NCBI RefSeq assembly: GCF_002917885.1
Contig: NZ_PQNY01000008.1
Location: 62,001 to 126,000 of the forward strand
Length of the DNA: 64,000 nucleotides
Direction: 5' to 3'
DNA from: Flavobacterium croceum DSM 17960
Lineage (GTDB): Bacteria; Bacteroidota; Bacteroidia; Flavobacteriales; Flavobacteriaceae
The notes below the pieces were generated by a model that did no database searches, was not told where the DNA came from, and saw only the letters and a list, made by a program, of their open reading frames with translations. Positions within the stretch are counted from its first letter, which is position 1; each line of letters starts with the position of its first letter. The position numbers and the translations under genes were made by a program. Below are positions 18,162 to 27,313 of the stretch, in pieces.

Positions 18162-18458
18162 ATGAAATCCATCATACAAAATATAAATAAAACTTTTGAC
18201 CACCGTATAAGGTTGGGCATTATGTCTATATTGATGGTAAACGAAGAAGCCGATTTTAATACGCTAAAAGAGTTACTTGGGGTTACCGACGGAAACTTAG
18301 CAAGTCACATTAAAGCACTCGAAAATGAGAGCTATATAAGAATTGAAAAACAATTTATTGGTAAAAAACCCAATACAAAATATGCCGCTACTCTAGAGGG
18401 TAAAAACGCATTTCGCCAACATTTGGAAGCATTAGAAAAACTCATACATAAAACATAA
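18162..18458 (+). CDS. Winged-helix transcriptional regulator (HTH_34 type)
   Basis: A 98-residue single-domain regulator. DHRIRLGIMSILMV is the first helix. The helix-turn-helix is NTLKELLGVTDGNLASHIKALE, and the wing is YIRIEKQFIGKKPNTKYAAT, which fits PF13601-type winged-helix proteins of the ArsR/MarR kind. There is no effector domain and no Cys, so it may respond through a partner protein. It is cotranscribed with the membrane protein at 17523. The identical inverted repeats in its own promoter and in that of the next unit (18473) make autoregulation and control of the CreD group likely. Confidence 0.88.
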   Translation: MKSIIQNINKTFDHRIRLGIMSILMVNEEADFNTLKELLGVTDGNLASHIKALENESYIRIEKQFIGKKPNTKYAATLEGKNAFRQHLEALEKLIHKT

Positions 18459-18472
18459 AATTTTTTATTTTT

Positions 18473-18496
18473 TAACTTTGAAAAACAAAGTACTTT
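18473..18496 (+). promoter_or_regulatory. Promoter with operator-like inverted repeat, copy 2
   Basis: The -7 box TAACTTTG (18473-18480), five A bases, then CAAAGTACTTT (18486-18496), with the ATG at 18501. The inverted repeat ACTTTG/CAAAGT (18475-18491) and the palindrome AAAGTACTTT match copy 1 exactly; only the five-base spacer differs. Confidence 0.65.
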
Positions 18497-18500
18497 AAAC

Positions 18501-18998
18501 ATGATAGCAACACTTATTAAAAAACAAGAAAACACTCTTGAATGGAGAGAAATTATAATAGAATACATATATAAGTCTATTAAAAATCCATATCAAAAAC
18601 AATTTAAAAAAAACAAGCCCTGGAATATTACAATTCCTATACTGCTAGACTACCCTAGCCTAAGTTTAGGGCATCAATTGGGGCTTTTTTTACAAGAAAA
18701 TGGTTTAGAAATACAACCTCAGCTTGAAGACCATGATGTTTTTCATGTGCTAACCCGTAGCGGATTGACGGTAAAAAACGAAATTGAGTTACAATTCTAC
18801 CTACTGGGTAACGGAAAAAGAAGTCTCTTTCTTTTTATTGTAATTGCTACAGGCTTATTTTTTTATCCCTTGTCGTACAAATGTTTTAAAGAGCAATACC
18901 AAAAAGGTAAAAAAGCGCATACGTTTTACAACCTAGATTTTGAAAAATTACTCAGCATTCCGTTACTACAATTGCAATTTACTTTTAATATAAACTAA
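18501..18998 (+). CDS. Coq4-like protein
   Basis: A 165-residue protein. Residues 77-94 hold HDVFH (78-82) followed eleven residues later by Glu94, which fits the HDxxHx11E zinc-site signature of the COQ4 family from ubiquinone biosynthesis. The region before it (LLDYPSLSLGHQLGLFLQEN) and the hydrophobic, mildly charged C-terminal half also fit that family. Flavobacteria normally make menaquinone, so the real role is probably not classical ubiquinone assembly. It heads a unit with DUF1361, a small membrane protein and CreD, under the operator-bearing promoter. The family call is fairly good; the function is open. Confidence 0.65.
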   Translation: MIATLIKKQENTLEWREIIIEYIYKSIKNPYQKQFKKNKPWNITIPILLDYPSLSLGHQLGLFLQENGLEIQPQLEDHDVFHVLTRSGLTVKNEIELQFYLLGNGKRSLFLFIVIATGLFFYPLSYKCFKEQYQKGKKAHTFYNLDFEKLLSIPLLQLQFTFNIN

Positions 18999-18999
18999 T

Positions 19000-19659
19000 A
19001 TGAAATATTTATGGCTAATGAGTATGTTGTACCGAAAAGAACGTACTACTCTTTTTTTGTTATTAAGTTATTCTATCTTGCTATTGCTATGTAGAGCGAC
19101 ACTTACACAAAGTATTTACTTGTTTTTTCTTGTGTGGAACACTTTTTTAGGAATAATACCTTTACTAATAAGCTCTTACATTCATTTTACAGGAGAACTC
19201 TTATCTAAAACAAAGCTAATCATACTTTTGCTGATATGGCTAGTATTTTTACCCAACTCATTTTATATTATAACAGATGTTGTGCATTTGCCAAAATCTA
19301 GTAAACACCTATTTTGGTTAGATGCTACTATTATACTAAGCTGTGCTATTACAGGATTCTACGCCGGTTTTATTTCTATCAACCAAATAAGCCAAGTAGT
19401 GCAGCTTAAATATGCTATCAAAATACAACAATGGCATTTGGTATTACTAGCTATTCTTAGCGGTTTTGGCATCTATATTGGAAGAATATTACGATTTAAT
19501 AGTTGGGATATTATTCTGCAACCCACTTACCTTATAGAAACACTATTCCAACAAATTATAGATTTAAAACCTGTTTTATTTTCTTTTCATTTTGGCCTAT
19601 TTATATACCTAACGCTGTACTGTTTTAAAAAAATTACCACACATGAACACACTTTTTAA
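19000..19659 (+). CDS. DUF1361 family membrane protein
   Basis: A 219-residue protein with about six to seven transmembrane helices. The family's central motif is visible as WLVFLPNSFYIITDVVHL followed by FWLDATIILS, with an invariant-looking Asp between helices. It starts one base after the Coq4-like stop and ends 17 bases inside the next gene, so translation is probably coupled. No enzymatic role is known for DUF1361. The operon context with CreD points to the cell envelope. The family call is good; the function is unknown. Confidence 0.78.
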   Translation: MKYLWLMSMLYRKERTTLFLLLSYSILLLLCRATLTQSIYLFFLVWNTFLGIIPLLISSYIHFTGELLSKTKLIILLLIWLVFLPNSFYIITDVVHLPKSSKHLFWLDATIILSCAITGFYAGFISINQISQVVQLKYAIKIQQWHLVLLAILSGFGIYIGRILRFNSWDIILQPTYLIETLFQQIIDLKPVLFSFHFGLFIYLTLYCFKKITTHEHTF

Positions 19660-19945
19660 TTTCAAAACATTGCCTTTATCAACAAAAATAGCCTTATTAT
19701 CATTTGTAATGGGTACATTACTATTGATATCCTACTTGCTTTTTAAAACATCCTTTTTAATAAATCTAGGTTTTTGGTATGTAATTATTGCTATTATAAT
19801 CAATAGCATCATGTTTATGTACCTTATTTTCAAGCTTTTATTTTCAAAAAACAATAAAGAAGATATTGTTATAGAAATGTTTTTACTCTTATCAAACATT
19901 CCTGTAACAGTACTTTATTTCACTATAGTAGCATCAATACATTAA
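19643..19945 (+). CDS. Small membrane protein of unknown function
   Basis: A 100-residue protein with about three hydrophobic helices (IALLSFVMGTLLLISYLLF, FWYVIIAIIINSIMFMYLIF and a C-terminal LLLSNIPVTVLYFTIVASI). It overlaps the end of the DUF1361 gene by 17 bases and precedes creD by 17 bases, so it is firmly inside the operon. No family recognised. Confidence 0.7.
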   Translation: MNTLFNFKTLPLSTKIALLSFVMGTLLLISYLLFKTSFLINLGFWYVIIAIIINSIMFMYLIFKLLFSKNNKEDIVIEMFLLLSNIPVTVLYFTIVASIH

Positions 19946-19962
19946 TTTAATATTACATCATT

Positions 19963-21240
19963 ATGGAAAATCAAGAAAAACAAACCTCATTTTTTCAAAA
20001 CACATCAGTAAAAATGTTTCTCATTGGCTTTATCGCCTTAGTGCTGCTAATACCTTTGGTATTTGTACAAAATTTAATAGACGAAAGAAGTCAAAGACAA
20101 AAAGAAGTCGTAAGCGAAACTACAGATAAGTGGGGAAATGCTATTGAGTTATACGGACCAATAATTCGTATTCCTTACAAAGACAATTTAAGCAACACGC
20201 TAAATTATGCTTATTTCTTTCCGAATCAATTAAAAAATAGCATTACTACACAAATGGAAAAACCTTTGGAACGAAGTATTTATAAATCGAATGTGTTTAG
20301 TGCTGTATTTCAAATAAAAGGGAATTTTTCGGCACCCAATTTTGCCAAAAACAGTATTCCAACATCTGATATTTATTGGAATAAAGCCAAAATAATTATA
20401 CAAACCAACAATTTAAAAAGTCTTAAAGATTCTGTTTCAATGAAATGGGGAAGTTACCAACTTAACTTTGAGCCATCTACCAACAATACTGTAGAATATT
20501 TAGAATCTGATTATATCGATTTATCGAAAGCGGTTTTTCCTATATCTTTTTCTTCTACAATAAAAATTAATGGAAGCGAGTCTATCTCTATTATTCCTAT
20601 TGGTAAAACCACCAATATTGTTATGAAATCCAATTGGAATTCGCCAAGTTTTAACGGATTTATAGCTCCTACAAGTAGAAATGTATCGGCAAAAGGGTTT
20701 GAAGCTACATGGAAAATATTACATTTTAACAGACCATTTACCCAAGAGCAATTTAAAACCCTACCCGATTTAAAAAAATACAGTGTACAAACCCAATTTA
20801 TTACTCCAGTAGATCAATACCAACAAAACGAACGAGCTGCTAAATATGGTTTCTTGGTAATCGGACTTACTTTTTTGGTGTTTTTTTTAATACAAACTTT
20901 AAGTAAAATCAACATGCATGTTTTTCAATATTTTATGATAGGTATTGCACTTGTAATGTTTTACACGTTGCTTATAGCTATTACCGAGCATAGTAGTTTT
21001 AGTACAGCTTATATAATAGCAGGAGTAGCTGTGGTTGTTGTAATTTCGTTATACTCACGATCTATATTACAGCAAAAAAAGTTTGCTTTATTTATAGCGA
21101 CCTCTCTTACAGCTTTGTACGCTTTTATTTATGTAATTATTCAACTAGAAGATTATGCTCTACTAGTAGGCAGTATTGGTTTGTTTGCTATTTTAAGTGC
21201 TGTAATGTATTTTTCTAGAAAAATAGAATGGAATAAATAA
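19963..21240 (+). CDS. creD: CreD family inner-membrane protein
   Basis: A 425-residue protein. One N-terminal helix (about 18-36) is followed by RSQRQKEVVSETTDKWG and the long periplasmic domain with QLYGP-like LYGPIIRIPYKD, then about six C-terminal helices from residue 290, where the family's KYGFLVIGLTFLVFFLIQTL lies. CreD is known from the CreBC/BlrAB regulons, where it affects envelope integrity and beta-lactam or colicin response. In Bacteroidota it commonly sits beside a winged-helix regulator, as here. It is the last gene of the operon, with a terminator behind it. The biochemical activity of CreD is unknown. Confidence 0.9.
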   Translation: MENQEKQTSFFQNTSVKMFLIGFIALVLLIPLVFVQNLIDERSQRQKEVVSETTDKWGNAIELYGPIIRIPYKDNLSNTLNYAYFFPNQLKNSITTQMEKPLERSIYKSNVFSAVFQIKGNFSAPNFAKNSIPTSDIYWNKAKIIIQTNNLKSLKDSVSMKWGSYQLNFEPSTNNTVEYLESDYIDLSKAVFPISFSSTIKINGSESISIIPIGKTTNIVMKSNWNSPSFNGFIAPTSRNVSAKGFEATWKILHFNRPFTQEQFKTLPDLKKYSVQTQFITPVDQYQQNERAAKYGFLVIGLTFLVFFLIQTLSKINMHVFQYFMIGIALVMFYTLLIAITEHSSFSTAYIIAGVAVVVVISLYSRSILQQKKFALFIATSLTALYAFIYVIIQLEDYALLVGSIGLFAILSAVMYFSRKIEWNK

Positions 21241-21255
21241 AAGTTTAATCACAGT

Positions 21256-21298
21256 AAAAAACTCCGAAAGAAAATTACATTTCAATCGGAGTTTTTTT
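21256..21298. terminator. Bidirectional terminator creD / sugar transporter
   Basis: AAAAAACTCCGA (21256-21267) pairs with 21286-21297, with A-rich and T-rich flanks, between two convergent genes. Confidence 0.8.
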
Positions 21299-21343
21299 AT
21301 TTAATATCGTTACTGCGATATATTACTAAGCGTAATTCTCGCA

Positions 21344-23182
21344 TTAATGGCTAGTTGCTGTTTCAATAACATCAACATCTATATTTTGTTTTTTTAGTAT
21401 GCGCTTAACCAAAACAGCAAATAAAGTTAAATATGCAAAACAAACTACCGCAATTATATACGATTGATGAATACCAATAATATCAGATAATTTACCCTGA
21501 ATTGGCGGAATAATTCCACCACCTAAAATCATCATAATTAAAAACGCAGAACCTTGCGAAGTATATTTTCCTAATCCAATAATAGACAAACTAAAAATAG
21601 AAGGCCACATAATACTACACGCCAAACCACCAGCCAAAAAGGCATATATGGCTATAGTACCTGTTGTGAATAATCCTACCAGCATGGCTACAATTCCAAA
21701 ACTTCCAAAAATCATTAAAGTTCTTGCAGGTTTGTCTTTACTTAAAAAGAATGCTGCAATTTGAACAAGCACACAAACTACATAATAATATAGAGGCTTC
21801 ATATCTTTGCCCGATAAAATATTTACCGCCAAAATAACACCAAAAGCAAGCAACGGAACTACAATTAAAGCAGCCGTTTTTTTGATTCCTGTAAGATTAA
21901 ATACACTTATTGAGCCAGCCCAACGCCCTATCATTAAACTTCCCCAATACATCGAAATATACGGGGCTATTTCTGAAGATACCAAGCCTCCAAAATCTTT
22001 CATCTTGAGTAATTCGCCTAAATTACTACCAATAGCTACTTCAACACCCACATAGGTAAATATTGCCAACATACCCAATATTAATTGCGGATATTGCATT
22101 GCTCCCCAACCTTCAGCGTTTTTTTGGGCAGATGAATACGAAAACAACAAAACAATTATCACCACAAGCAATGCTCCAGATAGCCAATACATTCTATATT
22201 TTTCTAAAGGCATTTTTAATGTGGTTATTTTATCTGTTTGAGGTTTTATTGTAAGTTTTAGCGTTGCTATTTTTTCTTCTAAAGTACTTTTTTTAGCTAA
22301 TCTTTCGGGTTCTGTTAGCTTTTCGTTGTGTTTTACTTCTATTAATGTATCGACTAACTTATTCATTTTTGTGGTAGTAGGCTCTATGTTTTTTTCTATA
22401 GAGGCAATTTCTTTGGCCTCATCAGAACTATAACTAGCAAATACAGGGCTAAACATTATTGCCAAAATACCTGTCATTACAACCAATGTTCGTAAAGCCT
22501 TATTTGCCTTTTCCATAGGCTCGTTGGCAATACCGCTCGGTACTTTTTTAGAAAAATAAAATAATGCTGCGGCAGCCAAAAACAACAATCCAACACCTAT
22601 GTACAACAACACTACTTTATTGAGTGCTAAATGTTTAATTTGTTCATCTGAAATTGTTTTGGCTGTACCAAACAACGCTAAAGCCACTACAATAGGGCCA
22701 ATTGTAGTACCAAATGAGTTGATACCTCCACCTAAATTTACCCTACTCGCTCCTGTTTTTGGATTACCTAATAATATAGCAAACGGATTGGCAGCTGTTT
22801 GTTGCAACGAAAATCCTAATGCTACAATAAATAAACCAACGAGCATTCCGAGATATAAATTAGATTCTACAGCAATAATCATAGCGCCTGCACCAAGTGC
22901 CGAAAATAATAAACCGTATACAATACTTTTTTTGTACCCCCATTTTCCTACAATATCCTTTCCGTTCATATCGCCAAAGGCAAATAACACTAAAGCTCCA
23001 ATATAGTATGCTGTATAAAAGGCAAAATCTACCAATTGAGACTGAAATTGATCTAAAGAAAAATAGTTTTTACAAAACGGAATAAAAACACTATTTCCTG
23101 CTGCAATAAATCCCCAAAAGAAGAAAACGGTAATTAGGGTATATAATGCTGGATAATTTGTTTTTTGTGATTCTAAACTCAT
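21344..23182 (-). CDS. FucP/GluP-type sugar:H+ symporter (MFS) with coiled-coil insert
   Basis: A 612-residue major facilitator of the FHS (fucose/glucose-galactose) family. The start [16 protein letters not shown] and the segment [19 protein letters not shown] are family signatures, as is [18 protein letters not shown]. Usual members are about 410-440 residues. Here an extra hydrophobic helix (about 232-249), an 80-residue charged coiled-coil-like insert (about 251-332) and another helix split the two halves. It follows the endonuclease/phosphatase-fold gene by 23 bases in the same direction, so the two are probably cotranscribed. Substrate unknown. Confidence 0.85.
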   Translation of the reverse strand: MSLESQKTNYPALYTLITVFFFWGFIAAGNSVFIPFCKNYFSLDQFQSQLVDFAFYTAYYIGALVLFAFGDMNGKDIVGKWGYKKSIVYGLLFSALGAGAMIIAVESNLYLGMLVGLFIVALGFSLQQTAANPFAILLGNPKTGASRVNLGGGINSFGTTIGPIVVALALFGTAKTISDEQIKHLALNKVVLLYIGVGLLFLAAAALFYFSKKVPSGIANEPMEKANKALRTLVVMTGILAIMFSPVFASYSSDEAKEIASIEKNIEPTTTKMNKLVDTLIEVKHNEKLTEPERLAKKSTLEEKIATLKLTIKPQTDKITTLKMPLEKYRMYWLSGALLVVIIVLLFSYSSAQKNAEGWGAMQYPQLILGMLAIFTYVGVEVAIGSNLGELLKMKDFGGLVSSEIAPYISMYWGSLMIGRWAGSISVFNLTGIKKTAALIVVPLLAFGVILAVNILSGKDMKPLYYYVVCVLVQIAAFFLSKDKPARTLMIFGSFGIVAMLVGLFTTGTIAIYAFLAGGLACSIMWPSIFSLSIIGLGKYTSQGSAFLIMMILGGGIIPPIQGKLSDIIGIHQSYIIAVVCFAYLTLFAVLVKRILKKQNIDVDVIETATSH

Positions 23183-23205
23183 AAAATTATAGTTTTGGTT
23201 GATTT

Positions 23206-24045
23206 TTAATGAATTATAAAAGATGCCATAATGGGCAAATGATCTGAAGGGTATTTAAAATTGTAAAAATCATCAATTGTATGGTACTTTTGTACTGTGA
23301 TACTGCTGTTTTTATCAAAAAAAATGTGGTCTATTTGTTCTGTAGGTTGTTTTTGAAAATCAAAAGCATTCCATGTTCCAGAGTTGCCATAAGGTTTGGT
23401 TTTTGATTGTTCAAAGGCTACGTACAAATTGTCTTTTAAAGTTTGTAAACAAGTGTCGGCAAGTGTGGCATTAAAATCGCCCGAGAGAATAACGGGAACT
23501 TTTTTTTGTGTTTGCAATTGTTGTATTAAAGTACTGAGAAAATTTGCCGAATTATTTCTAGCCTCAATACCTTGATGATCAAAATGGGTATTTAAAAACC
23601 AAAGTTTTTGTTTTGTTTTTCTATTTTGAAATAATCCGTAGGTTACAATTCTATAGCACACAGCGTCCCAACCTTTCGACATTTGCATAGGCGTTTGCGA
23701 GAGCCAAAGCGTTTGATCTTCCAGCACCTTATATTCATTTGCATTGTACAAAATACACGAATATTCTGCCAAATCTCTATATTCTCTTGGTTTACCAATA
23801 GCTTTGTAATTTGGCATGTTTTGTAAAATATAATCTATTTGAAATTTTTGAGCTTCTTGGATACCTATCAAAGGGGCTTCGTAATACGATAGTAAGGCAA
23901 CTAATTTTTCTTTTCTTTTATCCCAATTATTCTCACCATCGTTGGCAGAACCAAATCGTATATTGTACGACATGACAGACAAACTTGTTTGCGCCTGTAT
24001 TATTGTGCAAAAGAATATTAATAAAATAGCATAAGTTTTTTTCAA
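23206..24045 (-). CDS. Secreted endonuclease/exonuclease/phosphatase family protein
   Basis: A 279-residue protein with a signal peptide (1-18, ending IIQAQ) and a complete DNase I-like fold: [19 protein letters not shown] (Asn site), IGIQEAQ (Glu), LNTHFDH (His), LSGDFNA (Asp-x-Asn) and a final SDHLPI. The family includes nucleases, sphingomyelinases and sugar- or lipid-phosphate phosphatases; this subtype, with NNWDKRK, is common next to sugar metabolism genes in Bacteroidota. Cotranscription with the sugar symporter supports a nutrient role. Exact substrate unknown. Confidence 0.85.
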   Translation of the reverse strand: MKKTYAILLIFFCTIIQAQTSLSVMSYNIRFGSANDGENNWDKRKEKLVALLSYYEAPLIGIQEAQKFQIDYILQNMPNYKAIGKPREYRDLAEYSCILYNANEYKVLEDQTLWLSQTPMQMSKGWDAVCYRIVTYGLFQNRKTKQKLWFLNTHFDHQGIEARNNSANFLSTLIQQLQTQKKVPVILSGDFNATLADTCLQTLKDNLYVAFEQSKTKPYGNSGTWNAFDFQKQPTEQIDHIFFDKNSSITVQKYHTIDDFYNFKYPSDHLPIMASFIIH

Positions 24046-24065
24046 ACGCTTAACATTTTAGTACT

Positions 24066-24073
24066 CAAATATA
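24066..24073 (-). promoter_or_regulatory. -7 box of the EEP-symporter unit
   Basis: TATATTTG on the minus strand is a perfect TAnnTTTG, 20 bases before the ATG at 24045. Confidence 0.55.
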
Positions 24074-24113
24074 TTAAATTTTATATTAAAAAAAATCGTT
24101 ACTTTTAACAGTG

Positions 24114-25316
24114 TTACTTGCCTTCTACATAATCTTGCAAATAGCTAAATCTAGGGGTAAGTTTACCCTGTTCGGTTATTTTAGCTCGTTGTAAAATTCC
24201 ATCTATATCATTATTAAAAAATGCAGGAATTACATGTTGCATAAACATTTCTCCAAAACCTTCGCTCGCATCTTTGGGTAGTTCGCAAGGCAAATTGTCT
24301 ACGCTCATTACCACTATTGCTGCTGGGTGTGTGTAAGGAACTTCTTTTTGTTCTGAAGGTAAATAACCAAAAATTGGATCTGCTATGGTAGAAGCCTTAA
24401 TTGTACAAGCTATAGGCCCATTTACATCGCACGATATATCGGCTACTACTTTAATTCTATTATCGGGGGCTTTTAGCATATCGTTTGAGAGAATTACGGG
24501 AGCACCGTTACCATGAAAATGCCCTGCCATAAAAATATCGGATACTTTGGTAAATCGCTCAAAATTGGAAATATAATCTTGCGGGTTTTTGTAAAAATCT
24601 TGAAAATCAATTACTTGTCCGTCCATTCTTTTATTATAATCCAATACATCTATTTGTACATAAACGGGTTGGCTATAAGTTTTAGATAAAAAATCTTCTA
24701 CAGAAACTTCTTTAAATTTAATTCCATCTAGAATTTCCTTAATCCCCATACCTACTTTACCATGTCCTGTAACTACAATTTTTATTGGTGGGAAAATTTG
24801 TTTTTTTAGCTTGGCTATCAAATCTTCTTTGTGCGCTAGGGTTTCTGCTTTGGGCAGAGTAAACAATTCATATTTTATCCCAAAAGCTCTAAGCCCATTG
24901 TATGCACCTACAATACCAGCATACCTACCAAAACCTATAAGCCTTTTATGATTTGCATCTACAATGGTTTCGTGGTCGTACAACTCTATGTTTTTCTCCA
25001 ATATAGCTTGTAATAATTTTCTATTGTAGGGTTGCTTTTTTATGGTATGCGAAAAGAAAAAATACTTTTTATTTGGAATAAGGGCCTCTGCAGGCACTTC
25101 TTTTACACCAATTAATACATCACAATCGCTTAAATCTTCATGCACTTCAATTCCCAAATCTGTATAAGCATGATCGGGAAATACTCTTATATCTGAAGGT
25201 TCTACCTTTATTTGTGCCTCTTTAAAATTTTCTTTTAATTTTACTAATTCTTGTGGAGTAAAAACTACCCTTCTATCGGGTGGTGTTTTTCTTTCTTTTA
25301 TAATACCAAATTTCAT
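24114..25316 (-). CDS. Saccharopine dehydrogenase-like NAD(P)-dependent oxidoreductase
   Basis: A 400-residue protein of the alanine dehydrogenase/saccharopine dehydrogenase superfamily. The N-terminal domain opens with GIIKERKTPPDRRVVFTPQE, whose basic and Arg residues match the substrate-binding loop of LYS1-type enzymes. FFSHTIKKQPYN and FGRYAGIVGAYNGL are further signatures, and the Rossmann glycine motif is VVTGHGKVGMG near residue 180. LYS1 enzymes act on saccharopine in lysine metabolism. Flavobacterial relatives are annotated either as such or simply as oxidoreductases, and the true substrate is not certain. Monocistronic, with a minus-strand TATTTTTG box at 25406-25413. Confidence 0.75.
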   Translation of the reverse strand: MKFGIIKERKTPPDRRVVFTPQELVKLKENFKEAQIKVEPSDIRVFPDHAYTDLGIEVHEDLSDCDVLIGVKEVPAEALIPNKKYFFFSHTIKKQPYNRKLLQAILEKNIELYDHETIVDANHKRLIGFGRYAGIVGAYNGLRAFGIKYELFTLPKAETLAHKEDLIAKLKKQIFPPIKIVVTGHGKVGMGIKEILDGIKFKEVSVEDFLSKTYSQPVYVQIDVLDYNKRMDGQVIDFQDFYKNPQDYISNFERFTKVSDIFMAGHFHGNGAPVILSNDMLKAPDNRIKVVADISCDVNGPIACTIKASTIADPIFGYLPSEQKEVPYTHPAAIVVMSVDNLPCELPKDASEGFGEMFMQHVIPAFFNNDIDGILQRAKITEQGKLTPRFSYLQDYVEGK

Positions 25317-25554
25317 TGTATGAAGTCTTTTATATTTACTAGCTGTTCAAAAAACATTTATATTGCTGTAGCACAACAAAAAAACAGCTTTTTTAAAACA
25401 GTTTCCAAAAATACATTTATTAAGTAAGTAGAACAAAATAAATAGTTCAAATTAAGAATCTGTATATTTTTGTTTTTCAATATATTAAGAAATTTAGTAT
25501 GTTTTTATTGATTTTTTTTAACTCTTTTTTACAGAAAATAATAAAAAGGTAGCC
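25317..25554. other. A/T-rich divergent intergenic stretch
   Basis: Apart from the two promoter boxes (minus strand at 25406-25413, plus strand at 25555-25562), I see only A/T-rich DNA without a convincing frame, hairpin or repeat. Confidence 0.5.
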
Positions 25555-25562
25555 TATTTTTG
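25555..25562 (+). promoter_or_regulatory. -7 box of the serine hydrolase gene
   Basis: TATTTTTG fits TAnnTTTG. Its last three bases are a TTG in frame with the gene, which rules that TTG out as a start and supports the ATG at 25581. Confidence 0.6.
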
Positions 25563-25580
25563 TTTTTTAACATCAAATTC

Positions 25581-26780
25581 ATGAATCTCGTAAAGCAAAC
25601 TATATACTGCATACTATTAGCCATTTTGGTACAGGGTTGCAAGGATACTGTTTTTGAAAAAAAAGCTAAAAAAAATCGTTCAAATTTGGCGTATGCTATG
25701 CTTCCGCCCGATGAAGATTTACCAAAACTTTCACCAGAATATCGAGCACAAAAGCACAAAGAGATAGAAACATTTTTTGATGCCAATTTTGGCACAAGCT
25801 TTGAAAATATTAGTTTTCTTGTGGCAAAAAACGGGCAAATTATCTACGAAAAATATGAAGGTTATGCCAATAAAGAGCAAAACGAGTTAATAACTGCCAA
25901 TACTCCTTTACATATTGCGTCTGTAACCAAAGTCTTTACAGCATCGGCGATATTAAAATTAATAGATGCTAAAAAGATTGGATTGGACGATAATTTTAAA
26001 AAATATTTTCCTCAATTTCCGTATGACGATGTTACCATACGAACGCTGTTAAACCACAGAAGCGGACTTAAAAAGTACAATTATTTTTGCGATGATGCCG
26101 CTATATGGGGAAGAACCAAACAACTCACCAACAACGATTTACTTCAAGTAATTTATACCAAAAACATTCCGAAAGAATACAAAGCAGATACCCACTTTAG
26201 TTACAACAATACCAACTATGCCCTACTAGCATTGCTTATTGAAAAAGTAACGGGTATGAAATACAAAGAAGCAATGAAAAAAATAATTTTTGAGCCTCTA
26301 GAAATGAACAACACTTATGTTTTTGATGAAAATTCGTCAGAAAACTTAATGACTCCTTCCTACAAAGGAAATTACCGAAAATTTGGTGTCGATTTTCTAG
26401 ACCATGTATATGGTGATAAAAATATATACAGCACCCCTCGCGATTTATTAAAATTTGACAATGCGAGAAATGCTAGCCATTTTTTGAGTACTGCATTACT
26501 AAAAGAAATGTACAAAGGTTATAGTTACGAAAGCAAAGGCATTAAAAACTATGGGCTTGGTATACGCATGCGCGAATGGGAAACTGGGCAAAAACTTTAC
26601 TACCACAACGGTTGGTGGCATGGCAATACGTCTTCCTACATTACCATGCCCAAAGAGCATGCAGTAATTATTGCACTTTCAAATAAATTTAATAGAAAAA
26701 CCTACCAACTCAAAAAATTATCAGTTTTATTTGGCGACTATCCTTTTACATTACACGATTCTATTGTAAAAGAAGAATAG
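25581..26780 (+). CDS. Class C beta-lactamase-fold serine hydrolase lipoprotein
   Basis: A 399-residue protein anchored as a lipoprotein (lipobox LVQGC, Cys20). The serine hydrolase motifs are all present: SVTK (114-117) with the nucleophile Ser and Lys, YNN (208-210), and HNG in YYHNGWWHG near residue 340. This family (PF00144) covers class C beta-lactamases, D-amino peptidases and esterases; lipoprotein members in Bacteroidota are mostly of unknown substrate and should not be read as resistance genes. It is monocistronic and followed by the tmRNA promoter. Confidence 0.87.
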   Translation: MNLVKQTIYCILLAILVQGCKDTVFEKKAKKNRSNLAYAMLPPDEDLPKLSPEYRAQKHKEIETFFDANFGTSFENISFLVAKNGQIIYEKYEGYANKEQNELITANTPLHIASVTKVFTASAILKLIDAKKIGLDDNFKKYFPQFPYDDVTIRTLLNHRSGLKKYNYFCDDAAIWGRTKQLTNNDLLQVIYTKNIPKEYKADTHFSYNNTNYALLALLIEKVTGMKYKEAMKKIIFEPLEMNNTYVFDENSSENLMTPSYKGNYRKFGVDFLDHVYGDKNIYSTPRDLLKFDNARNASHFLSTALLKEMYKGYSYESKGIKNYGLGIRMREWETGQKLYYHNGWWHGNTSSYITMPKEHAVIIALSNKFNRKTYQLKKLSVLFGDYPFTLHDSIVKEE

Positions 26781-26805
26781 TTTTTTACAAAATAGAAAAT
26801 TTAGG

Positions 26806-26813
26806 TATATTTG
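26806..26813 (+). promoter_or_regulatory. -7 box of the tmRNA gene
   Basis: TATATTTG matches TAnnTTTG. Transcription from it would give a precursor with roughly 45 bases to be trimmed from the 5' end. Confidence 0.5.
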
Positions 26814-26864
26814 CAAGCTGTAAGTATATAGAATTACTGTGTACAGCATAACTATACTACACAC

Positions 26865-27260
26865 GGGGTCGACTGGTTTTGACAGCGAGTGGAATTGAAA
26901 AGTAAGCACGTCGAGCATTGTATTTTTGGCTCGTAAATATCAAAAATACGAACTTATAAACGGCGAAAATAATTACGCTTTAGCTGCTTAATCCGAAGTT
27001 TAGTACGATTTGCCTAGTTCCTACAAGGTAGGAAAGCTAGATTCACCTCAAAAGCCTTGGTTTACGGCGGTTGATATAGGTGAACCGAAAAAGTAACCCT
27101 AAGAAAGGTAAAGCTTTAAATCCTTTCTGACATATATAAAGCTAAGCAAAAAGTGGCTGTTTTTGGCCTTGCTTTTTGTCGAAAATTCAATCAAAAACTA
27201 AGCGTGTAGAAAGCTCTTTGATTGCTTGTTTGGACGAGAGTTCGATTCTCTCCGACTCCA
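26865..27260 (+). ncRNA. ssrA: tmRNA
   Basis: Transfer-messenger RNA, which rescues stalled ribosomes and tags the unfinished proteins. The 5' end GGGGTCGACTGGTTTTGACA and the 3' end with the T arm GAGAG-TTCGATT-CTCTC followed by CGACTCCA form the tRNA-like acceptor (GGGGTCG pairs with CGACTCC with one G-U). The tag reading frame begins at GGC (26962) and encodes GENNYALAA, ending with TAA at 26989-26991, the tag type of Bacteroidota. Several pseudoknot-capable stems follow. The CCA tail is not fully encoded. A perfect terminator hairpin starts three bases later. Confidence 0.95.
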
Positions 27261-27262
27261 CA

Positions 27263-27297
27263 AAAAAACCTGTGTTATAAAACACAGGTTTTTTTTA
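27263..27297. terminator. tmRNA terminator
   Basis: AAAAAACCTGTGTT (27263-27276) pairs perfectly with 27281-27294 around a four-base loop and is followed by T residues. It also lies 17 bases from the end of the convergent rhodanese gene. Confidence 0.9.
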
Positions 27298-27313
27298 CTA
27301 AATTTTTTCCTCG

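Noticed and set aside
22281..22290. Third copy of the AAAGTACTTT palindrome
   Set aside because: It lies inside the sugar symporter coding region, lacks the ACTTTG partner arm and the -7 box, and a 10-base match is expected by chance in A/T-rich DNA.
22599..23006. 135-codon open frame antisense to the sugar symporter gene
   Set aside because: The translation has no family features, and the sense strand is a clear membrane transporter.
25560..25580. Upstream TTG start for the serine hydrolase lipoprotein
   Set aside because: The TTG is part of the -7 box TATTTTTG, and the ATG at 25581 gives a proper lipoprotein signal peptide.
25581..26780. Beta-lactam resistance gene
   Set aside because: Only the general serine hydrolase motifs are present. 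Lipoprotein members of this family are mostly not lactamases, so resistance cannot be claimed.
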